In this document: one piece after another, positions 1 through 7,435 of the stretch
How the letters are laid out: each line of letters starts with the position of its first letter
Position numbering within the stretch: the stretch's first letter is position 1
Source of the DNA: an uncultured Pelagibacteraceae bacterium
Lineage (GTDB): Bacteria > Pseudomonadota > Alphaproteobacteria > Pelagibacterales > Pelagibacteraceae
DNA length: 64,000 bases
Assembly (NCBI GenBank): GCA_902628195.1
Contig: CACOLY010000001.1
Span: 62,001-126,000, forward strand
Direction: 5' to 3'
The notes under the pieces: model-generated
Told to the model about the DNA's origin: nothing
The model's input: only the letters and a program-made list of their open reading frames with translations
Database searches by the model: none
Made by a program: the position numbers and the translations under genes

Positions 1-2
1 GA

Positions 3-443
3 AGAGCTTTAAAAGGGGCAATTGATTTGGGTATAGCAATGCAATTAACTAATATTGCTAGAGACGTAGTTGAGGACAAAAAAATGAACAGAGAATATAT
101 AAAGCCAGACTTTGAAAATATTCAAGCAACCTTAAAACTTGCAGAAATGTTTTACCAAAGCTCATTTAGCTCTATTCAAAAAATTCCGTTAAGATATAAA
201 TTTTCGATAATTGTTGCTAGACGAATTTACAGGCAGATTGGAAGAAAAATTTTACAAAAAGGTAGTATGAAAAATTATGAAAACTCTGGAAAAATATATG
301 TCAATAATTTTGAAAAGATTTACCAAACAATTATCTCTATATTTGATTTGATTTTAGTTTATTTAAAAGAAATAGAAACTCATCAAAGAGCAGAGGAACA
401 TGCTATTATAAGTCAGGAAGTAGATTTAGATGAAAGAATTTGA
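3..443 (+). CDS. crtB: Phytoene synthase, C-terminal part (5' end outside window)
   Basis: The reading frame is open from the first bases and encodes the last 146 residues of a squalene/phytoene synthase. It carries the second Asp-rich signature of the family (AMQLTNIARDVVED, about residues 13-26 of the visible part), which binds Mg and prenyl diphosphate. The enzyme joins two geranylgeranyl diphosphates into phytoene, the first committed carotenoid step. Family proteins are about 290-350 aa, so roughly half is missing to the left. The end overlaps the crtY start by 14 nt, which indicates one carotenoid operon. A TTG at position 27 is inside the conserved domain and is not a credible start. 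Confidence 0.9.
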   Translation, partial: RALKGAIDLGIAMQLTNIARDVVEDKKMNREYIKPDFENIQATLKLAEMFYQSSFSSIQKIPLRYKFSIIVARRIYRQIGRKILQKGSMKNYENSGKIYVNNFEKIYQTIISIFDLILVYLKEIETHQRAEEHAIISQEVDLDERI

Positions 444-1503
444 TTATGTAATTATTGGAGGTGGATGTGCTGGTCTATCACTTGCTTACGAACTAGAAAT
501 TCATGAAAAATTAAAGGATAAAACTTTAGCAATTATTGAACCCAGACCAGAGTATAAAAAAGACAAAACTTGGTCATTTTGGAGAGTTTCACCACATAAC
601 TTTGATGATTGTGTAAAAAAAAGTTGGTACAATTTTTCAATTAATGTACCAGGCAAAACTAATCATCTAGAATGTAAAAGTTTTCCATACCAAAGTATTG
701 ATAGTGGTATGTTTTACAAAAAAATAAACAGTAAACTCAGAGAAAATAAAAATATTTCTTTCTTTAAAGATATTACTGAAATCAATAAGAAAAATTCATT
801 CATTTTTAACAGTGTACCAGAAATTAAAAATAACCATCAAAATCTTTGGCAACATTTTTGTGGAGTAGAAATTGAAACTAAAAATAATTTTTTTGATGAA
901 GAAATTTTCAATCTCATGGATTTTGACTGTGAGCAAAGAGATAGTGTTCATTTCTTCTACACACTTCCATACTCAAAAAATAAAGCTTTAGTTGAAACGA
1001 CTTGGTTATCAAAAATGAATGATAATTCACAAAAAGACTATGACCAACAAATTAAACTTTATATTGAAAATCATCTTAAAATTAAAGATAAAGATTATGA
1101 GATTATCTATAAAGAAGAAGGAGCAATACCTCTCTTTTATCCATTATATAAAAAAGAAAAAAATAAAATTAATATTGGTACTGCTGGTGGTATGACAAGA
1201 TTAAGTACTGGTTATACTTTTTTGAATATTCAAGATCATTGCAAGTTTATAAGAGAGAATTTTGAAAACATTTCTAATGTCAGTAGATTTGAAATTAGTA
1301 AAAAATACCAATTTTTAGATGATATTTTTCTAAGAGTTTTAAACAAACACCCAGAAAAAATGTCAGATATTTTTTTTAATATGTTTAAGAGCTCACCAAA
1401 GACTGTTATAAAATTTTTATCTAATAAAAGTAATTATTTAGAGGACGTAAGTATAATTTTAAGAATGCCTAAATGGACTTTTATTAAAGCATTATTTTAT
1501 TAG
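430..1503 (+). CDS. crtY: Lycopene beta-cyclase
   Basis: This 357-aa protein opens with a dinucleotide-binding motif (DYVIIGGGCAGLSLAYEL, residues 5-22) and then TWSFW (about residues 47-51), both typical of CrtY-type lycopene cyclases. It converts lycopene to beta-carotene at the membrane, with a flavin as non-consumed cofactor in this family. The ATG lies inside the end of crtB, and blh begins 3 nt after the stop, so the three genes should be translated from one mRNA. The length is slightly below the usual 380-390 aa. Confidence rests on the N-terminal motifs and on the crtB-blh context. Confidence 0.9.
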   Translation: MKEFDYVIIGGGCAGLSLAYELEIHEKLKDKTLAIIEPRPEYKKDKTWSFWRVSPHNFDDCVKKSWYNFSINVPGKTNHLECKSFPYQSIDSGMFYKKINSKLRENKNISFFKDITEINKKNSFIFNSVPEIKNNHQNLWQHFCGVEIETKNNFFDEEIFNLMDFDCEQRDSVHFFYTLPYSKNKALVETTWLSKMNDNSQKDYDQQIKLYIENHLKIKDKDYEIIYKEEGAIPLFYPLYKKEKNKINIGTAGGMTRLSTGYTFLNIQDHCKFIRENFENISNVSRFEISKKYQFLDDIFLRVLNKHPEKMSDIFFNMFKSSPKTVIKFLSNKSNYLEDVSIILRMPKWTFIKALFY

Positions 1504-1506
1504 CCA

Positions 1507-2451
1507 ATGAGAAATCAAATTAAAAGAATAAATTTTAATCACTCTTTTATTTTCTTTTTATTTTGTAATATTCTTTCATTATTAACACTTGTAAATAATA
1601 ATCTCATAATATCTCCATTAATATGCTTCTTATTAATTTTGAGTATTGGTGTATCTCATGGTTCCCTTGATAATATGAAAGGAAAAAAACTTTTTGAAAT
1701 ATTCAAAATTAATAATTTTTTTATCTTTTACTTATCGTACGTCTCATTAGCTATTTTAATAATTTTTTTTTGGGTAATATTGCCTACAATCTCACTAACC
1801 CTTTTTTTGATAGTGGCATCATATCATTTTGGGAAAGAAGATACTTCTTTTTTGATAAATAATGAATCGTTTTATGATCCATTATTGTTTTTCTTAAAAG
1901 GTTCCTTGATTGTTTTAGCACCCATGTATTTTCATTTTGATGAAACAATCAATATTTTTAAATTTTTATTAATTGAAAATGAATCTTTTTATAATTTTTT
2001 AAATTTTATAGAAACAAATAAAATTTTACTTTTTGGTATAATTTTAAGTACTCTATCAAATATTTTACTATTTGTTAAAAATTTTGAATTAAGAAAGTTT
2101 ACTATTTTTTTAGATTACTTTTCAATATTAATTATTAACTATTATTTTTCTCCACTAATTGCTTTTACATTTTACTTTTGTTTTTTGCATTCAATAAGGC
2201 ACAGTATTACTCTTATATTTGAACTGAACAGAGAAGACTTGAGAGTGGGTATCAAAATTTTTTTAAAAAAAGCTTTGCCTTTAACAATACTGACAGCACT
2301 TTTTTGTCTAATTAGTCTATATTTTTTAAATAATACTTACAGTTTTGATAGTTCAATTCTCAAAATTATATTTATAGGTTTGGCGTCTTTGACCTTTCCA
2401 CATATATTGTTGGAATATCTTTTGGAAAAAAATGAAAAACAAAGAAATTAA
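1507..2451 (+). CDS. blh: Brp/Blh-family beta-carotene 15,15'-dioxygenase (retinal-forming)
   Basis: A very hydrophobic 314-aa multi-pass membrane protein with the family signature GVSHGSLDNMKG (about residues 48-59) and histidines within later helices (SYHFGKED, FLHSIRHSI), the expected non-haem iron ligands of Blh. Members cleave beta-carotene into two retinals, the chromophore of proteorhodopsin. The position directly after crtB and crtY is the classic retinal-pathway order. No rhodopsin gene is in the window, so its opsin partner must lie elsewhere. The last 20 nt overlap the ispH start. Function is assigned by family and context. Confidence 0.88.
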   Translation: MRNQIKRINFNHSFIFFLFCNILSLLTLVNNNLIISPLICFLLILSIGVSHGSLDNMKGKKLFEIFKINNFFIFYLSYVSLAILIIFFWVILPTISLTLFLIVASYHFGKEDTSFLINNESFYDPLLFFLKGSLIVLAPMYFHFDETINIFKFLLIENESFYNFLNFIETNKILLFGIILSTLSNILLFVKNFELRKFTIFLDYFSILIINYYFSPLIAFTFYFCFLHSIRHSITLIFELNREDLRVGIKIFLKKALPLTILTALFCLISLYFLNNTYSFDSSILKIIFIGLASLTFPHILLEYLLEKNEKQRN

Positions 2452-3376
2452 AATTTTATTATCTGCTCCTAGAGGTTTTTGTGCGGGTGTTGAGCGAGCA
2501 ATTGAAATTGTTGAAAAATCAATTCAAAAATATGGAAGTCCTGTTTATGTAAGACATGAAATAGTTCATAACAAGTATGTTGTTGATAACTTAAAAAACA
2601 AGGGAGCCATTTTTGTTGAGGAGCTTGAAGAAATAAAAGATAAATCAAGACCAGTGATTTTTTCTGCACATGGTGTTCCAAAAAAAATACCTGAAGATGC
2701 AAAAAATTATAATATGACCTATGTAGATGCTACTTGCCCTTTGGTCTCAAAAGTACACAGAGAAGCAGAAAATCTTCATAAAGCTGGATATCATCTAATA
2801 TTAATTGGTCACCAAAATCATCCAGAGGTTATTGGCACTATGGGCCAATTACCAGATGGATCCATAGATCTTATTCAAAATGAAAATGAAGCAAAAAAAT
2901 ATACACCAAAAAATGCAAATAAAATTTCTTATGTCACTCAAACAACTCTTTCTGTGGATGACACAAAAGATATTATAAAAATTTTAAAAGAAAAATTTCC
3001 AAATATTAAAGAGCCGATGAAAGAAGATATTTGTTATGCAACAACAAATAGGCAAATGGCTGTAAAGAATATTGCAAAAAAATGTGACTTATTTTTTGTT
3101 ATTGGGAGTAGAAATTCTTCTAATTCAGTTAGACTAGTTGAAGTTGCTAAAAAGTCTGGTTGTCCTAATTCACAATTGATCCATTCACAAAGTGAAATTC
3201 CATATGAACTGATTGAAAAATCAAATATCATTGGAATATCTTCCGGTGCTTCAGCCCCTGAAGTTTTAGTAAATAATTTTATTAATGATTTAAAAAAAAG
3301 ATTTACAGTCAATATAGATGAAGTAGAAGCAATTAAAGAAAACGTTGTTTTTAAAATTCCTAAAAAACTAAATTAA
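2432..3376 (+). CDS. ispH: 4-hydroxy-3-methylbut-2-enyl diphosphate reductase
   Basis: A 314-aa protein with the IspH N-terminal motif APRGFCAGVERAIE, whose first cysteine is an Fe-S ligand. Two further cysteines lie in DATCPLVSKVHRE and the region near EDICYATTNRQ, and HPEVIGTMGQ is also present. IspH reduces HMBPP to IPP and DMAPP in the last step of the MEP pathway, using a [4Fe-4S] cluster. The start lies 20 nt inside blh, so isoprenoid supply appears translationally coupled to carotenoid and retinal synthesis. thrB follows with no gap. Length is normal for the family. Confidence 0.95.
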   Translation: MKNKEIKILLSAPRGFCAGVERAIEIVEKSIQKYGSPVYVRHEIVHNKYVVDNLKNKGAIFVEELEEIKDKSRPVIFSAHGVPKKIPEDAKNYNMTYVDATCPLVSKVHREAENLHKAGYHLILIGHQNHPEVIGTMGQLPDGSIDLIQNENEAKKYTPKNANKISYVTQTTLSVDDTKDIIKILKEKFPNIKEPMKEDICYATTNRQMAVKNIAKKCDLFFVIGSRNSSNSVRLVEVAKKSGCPNSQLIHSQSEIPYELIEKSNIIGISSGASAPEVLVNNFINDLKKRFTVNIDEVEAIKENVVFKIPKKLN

Positions 3377-4342
3377 ATGGCTGTTTATACAAATATAAAT
3401 AAAAAAGATCTTTCTGTTATTAATAGTAAATTTAAAACCCAGCAATTTATAAGCTTCAAAGGTATCAAACAAGGTATAGAAAATACAAATTATTTACTAA
3501 AGTCAAAAAATGAAAAGTTTATTTTAACAATTTTTGAAAAACGAGTTTCAAAAAAGGAAATACCTTTTTTTATGAAATTGATGGATCAATTAAACAATTT
3601 AAGTTTTAATTGTCCAAAACCACTAAGAAACTCAAAGGGAAACTATATATTTAAATTAAAAAATAAAACCGCATGTATTGTCTCTTTTCTTAAAGGAAAA
3701 GATAAAAAAACTCTAAACTTAAAAAATTGCTATGATGTTGGAAAAACGATAGCTACTATGCACTCCGCTACTAAAAAAATAAAACTTCATAGAAAAAACT
3801 CAATGGGAGTTAAAAATTTAAATCCATTATTAAATAGTATAAAATTTAAATCAAAAAAATTTACAAATATTGAAAAGTTTTTAAGAATTAATTTTATAAA
3901 TATTAAAAAGAAATGGCCGAAAAAATTACCTAATGGAATAATTCATGGAGATCTTTTTATAGACAATATTTTTTTTAAAAATAACAAACTATCTGGTGTA
4001 ATTGACTTTTATTTTGCAGCCAATGATTTCTATATGTACGAGATTGCTATATGTGTAAATGCTTTGTGTTTTGATAAAAATAAAACCAAATTTAGTATTA
4101 ATAAAAATAAAGTTAAAAATTTGATAAGAGGATATGAAAGTATTAAAAAAATCTCACAAAGAGAAAAAAAATCATTAAATATTTTATGTCGTGGAGCAGC
4201 GATGAGGTACTTTCTAACTAGACTCTATGATTATTCAAATACTCCAAAAACAGCTTTGATAAAAGTCAAAGATCCAAGAGAATATTATCAAAAATTAGTA
4301 ATACATAATAATTTAAAAACTTATAAAGATTATTTAATTTAA
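3377..4342 (+). CDS. thrB: Homoserine kinase, aminoglycoside-phosphotransferase fold (ThrB type II)
   Basis: This 321-aa protein has the choline/aminoglycoside kinase fold. The catalytic loop is HGDLFIDN (residues 190-197), followed by a Mg-binding segment starting IDFYFA (about residue 211). It is the alphaproteobacterial type of homoserine kinase, unrelated to the GHMP-kinase ThrB of E. coli, and phosphorylates homoserine for threonine synthesis. thrC lies 2.7 kb away on the other strand, which supports the role. The gene starts on the base after the ispH stop, and its own stop shares one base with the rnhA start. Other APH-fold kinases cannot be excluded by motif alone. Confidence 0.85.
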   Translation: MAVYTNINKKDLSVINSKFKTQQFISFKGIKQGIENTNYLLKSKNEKFILTIFEKRVSKKEIPFFMKLMDQLNNLSFNCPKPLRNSKGNYIFKLKNKTACIVSFLKGKDKKTLNLKNCYDVGKTIATMHSATKKIKLHRKNSMGVKNLNPLLNSIKFKSKKFTNIEKFLRINFINIKKKWPKKLPNGIIHGDLFIDNIFFKNNKLSGVIDFYFAANDFYMYEIAICVNALCFDKNKTKFSINKNKVKNLIRGYESIKKISQREKKSLNILCRGAAMRYFLTRLYDYSNTPKTALIKVKDPREYYQKLVIHNNLKTYKDYLI

Positions 4343-4764
4343 TGATCAAAATATATACAGACGGTTCATGTATTGGAAATCCAGGTAAAGGTGGTTGGGC
4401 AGCAATTATATTAAATGGTGAAAAAAAAACTGAAATAAAAGGAAGTAAAAAAGATACCACAAATAATCAAATGGAATTATTAGCACCTATAAAAGCTCTT
4501 AAAGAAATTCCAAAGGGTAGCAAAGTTGAAATTTATACAGACTCTAAATATGTAAAATCTGGAATAACAGAATGGATACATAATTGGAAAAAAAATGGAT
4601 GGAAAACCACAAACAAAAAAGATGTTAGTAATAAAGAACTTTGGACAGAATTAGATCTACTAAATAGTGAATTTGAAATAAGTTGGAATTGGGTAAAAGC
4701 ACATTCAACTGATAAATTAAATAATGAAGTAGATTTACTTGCTAAAAAGGCTACAAATTTATAA
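4342..4764 (+). CDS. rnhA: Ribonuclease HI
   Basis: A 140-aa RNase HI with the complete DEDD set: D7 in IYTDGSC, E45 in NNQMELLAP, D67 in IYTDSKYV and D131 in NEVDLLAK, plus the mobile active-site histidine H121. It cleaves the RNA strand of RNA-DNA hybrids, for example at Okazaki primers and R-loops. The length is close to the usual 150 aa. The ATG overlaps the thrB stop by one base. It is the last gene of the rightward run before the unusual spacer at 4765-5210. Confidence 0.95.
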   Translation: MIKIYTDGSCIGNPGKGGWAAIILNGEKKTEIKGSKKDTTNNQMELLAPIKALKEIPKGSKVEIYTDSKYVKSGITEWIHNWKKNGWKTTNKKDVSNKELWTELDLLNSEFEISWNWVKAHSTDKLNNEVDLLAKKATNL

Positions 4765-4767
4765 TTG

Positions 4768-4872
4768 GAGCACCTGGCAACAGAACGCCCCTTACCAAAG
4801 TTATCCGTTGTCCCCAGTCAACTTCCAAAAGGAAGTTGCATTGAAGTTACATTGAAGTCAGGAAACAACGGA
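4768..4872. other. G+C-rich structured intergenic element, possible non-coding RNA
   Basis: By hand count about half of these 105 bases are G or C, far above the A+T-rich surroundings. The element has a perfect 8-bp hairpin (CAACTTCC 4819-4826, loop AAAA, GGAAGTTG 4831-4838). An outer 8-bp inverted repeat encloses it (4804-4811 with 4865-4872, CCGTTGT/ACAACGG core). An 11-bp unit starting GAAGT occurs three times in tandem at 4832-4864, the third copy degenerate. It has no open frame of note, no tRNA-like features and no U-tract after the outer stem. It could be a small RNA, a 3'-UTR structure of rnhA or of the minus-strand ORF at 4881-5054, or a remnant repeat. Confidence 0.5.
4832..4864. 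repeat. Three tandem 11-bp units
   Basis: The units are GAAGTTGCATT (4832-4842), GAAGTTACATT (4843-4853) and GAAGTCAGGAA (4854-4864). The first two differ at one position, and the third keeps only the GAAGT start. The first unit doubles as the right arm of the hairpin at 4819-4838, so the second copy could pair with the same left arm as an alternative. The repeat is too small to indicate a known class. Confidence 0.6.
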
Positions 4873-4880
4873 AATAAGTT

Positions 4881-5054
4881 TTACTTCTTATTTTTAATTT
4901 TAAATCCTTGAGACTCTAATATTTTAATCAAATTAATTTTCATTTGGTCCCTAGATGTTTTTTGGTCACCTATTTTTTCAAAAAATATTGGTTTCAAACC
5001 TCTATCTTTTTTTGATTTAAAATAGTTTTTTACAGATTGTATCTTAAGTTTCAT
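4881..5054 (-). CDS. Small hypothetical protein, 57 aa
   Basis: An ATG (5054-5052) is preceded by an excellent Shine-Dalgarno sequence, AAAGGAGG, with a three-base spacer. That is stronger than most ribosome-binding sites in this window and is the main reason to believe the ORF. The product is lysine-rich and soluble (begins MKLKIQSVKNYFKSKKDRG, ends FKIKNKK). I recognise no domain. It lies alone in the spacer between rnhA and the 110-aa gene, divergent from the latter, and ends 9 nt before the structured element at 4768-4872, which would form its 3' untranslated region. It may be a real lineage-specific gene. Confidence 0.5.
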   Translation of the reverse strand: MKLKIQSVKNYFKSKKDRGLKPIFFEKIGDQKTSRDQMKINLIKILESQGFKIKNKK

Positions 5055-5210
5055 ATGCCTCCTTTAGCGTTTTGTTTAAAGTCCTAGCAAGTAGAGTTTT
5101 TTCTAAATCAAGACTAAGTTAATAATAACAAATATACAAAATTTTGCCATTATTATTTAGTATAATAAAATTGTTAAAGTTAATTTTCAAAACTTTAATA
5201 ACCCCAAACT
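5055..5210. promoter_or_regulatory. Divergent spacer with an 8-bp inverted repeat before the 110-aa gene
   Basis: This A+T-rich spacer must carry promoters for both the minus-strand ORF at 4881-5054 and the gene at 5211. A perfect inverted repeat, TTAAAGTT (5174-5181) and AACTTTAA (5191-5198), has a 9-base spacer and ends 12 nt before the ATG at 5211. It could be an operator or a 5'-UTR hairpin. TATAAT occurs at 5161-5166. No clear Shine-Dalgarno sequence precedes the 5211 start. The regulatory role is inferred from position and symmetry only. Confidence 0.35.
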
Positions 5211-5543
5211 ATGCAACAACTAGAACTATTTGATTTCAGGAGAGATATTCTCTATGAAAAAGATAATCAAATCGCTCATTTTTATGATGTACTAACCGAA
5301 AGTGAAAATGGGATAAGTTATGCTGAACATATAGATCCTAAAAAAGAATTTTCTATATGTGGTATGGATTATGAAGAGTATGTTGATGTCAAGAAGAAAT
5401 ACTTAAAAGATTTAACTTATGACCAAATACTTAACTACTTAGGAAAATTTAAAAAAGAGGAAAGATTAGAAAAATACAAAATCTTACTTAAATTTAGAAA
5501 CATACCTTTTGATGCAGATTTATTCACTTGGAATAGCAATTAA
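5211..5543 (+). CDS. Hypothetical protein, 110 aa
   Basis: This acidic and lysine-rich soluble protein starts MQQLELFDFRRDILYEKDN and has no signal peptide, membrane segment or motif I recognise. The middle contains DYEEYVDVKKKYLKDLTYDQ, likely helical. The gene stands alone, with an inverted repeat upstream and a hairpin (5552-5574) between it and the convergent peroxiredoxin gene. Its sequence reads as a genuine compact domain rather than random translation. Function is unknown. Confidence 0.7.
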   Translation: MQQLELFDFRRDILYEKDNQIAHFYDVLTESENGISYAEHIDPKKEFSICGMDYEEYVDVKKKYLKDLTYDQILNYLGKFKKEERLEKYKILLKFRNIPFDADLFTWNSN

Positions 5544-5551
5544 TTAAATTA

Positions 5552-5574
5552 TAGGGAGAAACAGAACCTCCCTA
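5552..5574. terminator. Hairpin between convergent genes, possible terminator
   Basis: A 7-bp perfect stem (TAGGGAG 5552-5558, CTCCCTA 5568-5574) with a 9-base loop sits between the stop codons of the 110-aa gene and the peroxiredoxin gene. There is no clean U-tract on either side, so termination would be weak or factor-assisted. The placement between convergent genes favours a transcription-end role. Confidence 0.4.
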
Positions 5575-5576
5575 AC

Positions 5577-6065
5577 TTATAATAAGTTATTTAATAAATT
5601 TTCTGCTGAAGTTAAACCACATTCTTTAGTCTCTTTTTCAACATGGATATTAACAACTGCGAAATTTTCAATCACCATTAAATAACGATTTGATCTAATT
5701 CCCATTCCTTTTGCATTACGATCAACTTCTGCTCCAATTGCTTTCGTAAATAATAAATATGGGTCAGATAACATTTTAATTTTATCTCTAGTATTATTAA
5801 TCTCTCCCCAGCCATTCATTACATAAGGATCATTCACTGATAAACAAAATATATTTTCTATTCCTTTTGCTTTTATTTTATCTGCATTTGCCACAAATCC
5901 AGGAAGATGAAGTTTGGAGCAAGTTGATGTAAATGCACCAGGCAAACCAAACAAAACAATTTTACCATTACCTATGATTTCACTTAATTTATTTTTTTGG
6001 GGCTCTCCACCAACAAGATGAAAAATTTCTGTATCTGGAATTTTATCTTTTATTTTTAGTTTCAT
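5577..6065 (-). CDS. Peroxiredoxin, Prx5 type
   Basis: A 162-aa thiol peroxidase with the peroxidatic-cysteine loop PGAFTSTCSKLHLPGF (catalytic C49; the Thr and Cys of T-x-x-C are present). The N-terminal region DKIPDTEIFHL and the SVNDPYVMNGWGE segment are characteristic of the Prx5/AhpE-like, glutaredoxin- or thioredoxin-reduced subgroup. It would reduce H2O2 and alkyl hydroperoxides in the cytoplasm. Its ATG overlaps the thrC stop by 4 nt, so it is co-transcribed at the end of the thrC operon. It converges with the 110-aa gene. Confidence 0.9.
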   Translation of the reverse strand: MKLKIKDKIPDTEIFHLVGGEPQKNKLSEIIGNGKIVLFGLPGAFTSTCSKLHLPGFVANADKIKAKGIENIFCLSVNDPYVMNGWGEINNTRDKIKMLSDPYLLFTKAIGAEVDRNAKGMGIRSNRYLMVIENFAVVNIHVEKETKECGLTSAENLLNNLL

Positions 6066-7435
6066 ATTGAATTCATTACATAGTCTTTGACTTTCTCTAG
6101 ATCATTAGGAAGAATCTCAAATTTTTCTTTTCTATCATTAACATAATCAAGACTAACTGGTAAATCCTCGGTCTTTGAAATTGCATCCTCTATTGCCTTT
6201 GGAAATTTACACGGGTGAGCAGTTGATAATACAACACAATTTTTTTCTAATCCTAATTTTCTAACAGCACCAATGCCCACTGCAGTATGAGGATCAACTA
6301 CTATTTGATGTTTTTCATTAATTATCTTTATCATTTCGACAGTTTCTTTTTCATCAAGCATCTCAGATATAAAATTCAACTTAATTTTATCTAAATCGTT
6401 TTTATCAATTTTATAACTATTATTTTTTATTTTATTCATTACATCTTTTGTAGCTTCTGAGTTGCAATCTTTTATGTCATACAAAAGTCTTTCGAAGTTA
6501 CTTGCTATCTGTATGTCCATACTTGGAGTATTTGTTTCCTCAACTTTTTTTTGAATATAATCACCTCTAGATATTGCTCTGTGAAGTATGTCATTTTTAT
6601 TTGTAGCAACGATTAGTTTATCAATTGGAAGTCCCAGTTTTTTTGCTAAGTAGCCAGCGTAAATATCACCAAAGTTTCCTGTTGGAACAGAAAAGGATAA
6701 GGGTTGGTTGTTTCCAACTTTAAAAAAAGCATAGAAATAATAAACTGCTTGCGCAATAATTCTTGCCCAATTAATTGAGTTTACACCTGACATATTAATT
6801 GCTTTAGAAAATTCTTCATCATTAAACATTGCTTTTACTAAATTTTGACAATCATCAAAATTACCCTCTACAGCAATATTAAAAACATTGCTCTCTTCAT
6901 GTATTGTCATTAGTTTTCTTTGTACTGGTGAAATTTTATTATTAGGGTGCAATACAAAAACATTTAAATTATTTTTTCCTTTCAAAGCATCTATAGCCGC
7001 TGCACCAGTGTCACCTGAAGTTGCAACAATTATATTTATTTTTTTTTGATCACGTCCTAAATGAAATTGATAAAAATTACCTATTAATTGCATTGCGATA
7101 TCTTTAAAAGCAAGAGTTGGGCCATGAAATAATTCTAAAATTTTAAAATTTCCCAGATCAGAAATTTTTACAACATCATCACATCTGAAATTCGAGTATG
7201 ATTTTGATATTATAGAGATTAGTTCATCTTTTGACATGAAATTCCCAATAAAAGGATAAATTATTTCAGTCGCTAAATCATTGTAACTAAGTTTTTTAAG
7301 GTTATCTAATTCTTCTTTTTCAAATGACTTAATTAATTTAGGCACAAATAGCCCCCCATCATCTGCCAAACCTTTGAGGAAAACATCTTTAAAAGTAAAG
7401 TTTTTCTGATTATTTCTTGTACTAATATAGTTCAT
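6062..7435 (-). CDS. thrC: Threonine synthase
   Basis: A 457-aa PLP enzyme that converts O-phosphohomoserine to threonine. The PLP lysine lies in FHGPTLAFKDIAMQ (about residue 110), with the phosphate-binding ATSGDTGAAAI loop after it. Starting MNYISTRNNQ and about 450-470 aa long, it is the long proteobacterial form. It begins directly next to the SURF1 gene end and overlaps the peroxiredoxin start, extending the leftward cytochrome oxidase transcription unit. The homoserine kinase that supplies its substrate is at 3377-4342. Confidence 0.95.
   Translation of the reverse strand: MNYISTRNNQKNFTFKDVFLKGLADDGGLFVPKLIKSFEKEELDNLKKLSYNDLATEIIYPFIGNFMSKDELISIISKSYSNFRCDDVVKISDLGNFKILELFHGPTLAFKDIAMQLIGNFYQFHLGRDQKKINIIVATSGDTGAAAIDALKGKNNLNVFVLHPNNKISPVQRKLMTIHEESNVFNIAVEGNFDDCQNLVKAMFNDEEFSKAINMSGVNSINWARIIAQAVYYFYAFFKVGNNQPLSFSVPTGNFGDIYAGYLAKKLGLPIDKLIVATNKNDILHRAISRGDYIQKKVEETNTPSMDIQIASNFERLLYDIKDCNSEATKDVMNKIKNNSYKIDKNDLDKIKLNFISEMLDEKETVEMIKIINEKHQIVVDPHTAVGIGAVRKLGLEKNCVVLSTAHPCKFPKAIEDAISKTEDLPVSLDYVNDRKEKFEILPNDLEKVKDYVMNSI

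Noticed and set aside
4765-5210. tRNA, tmRNA or integron attC site in the large spacer
   Set aside because: No TTCGA loop, no CCA-ready acceptor stem, no tmRNA tag frame, and no paired RYYYAAC/GTTRRRY ends were found.
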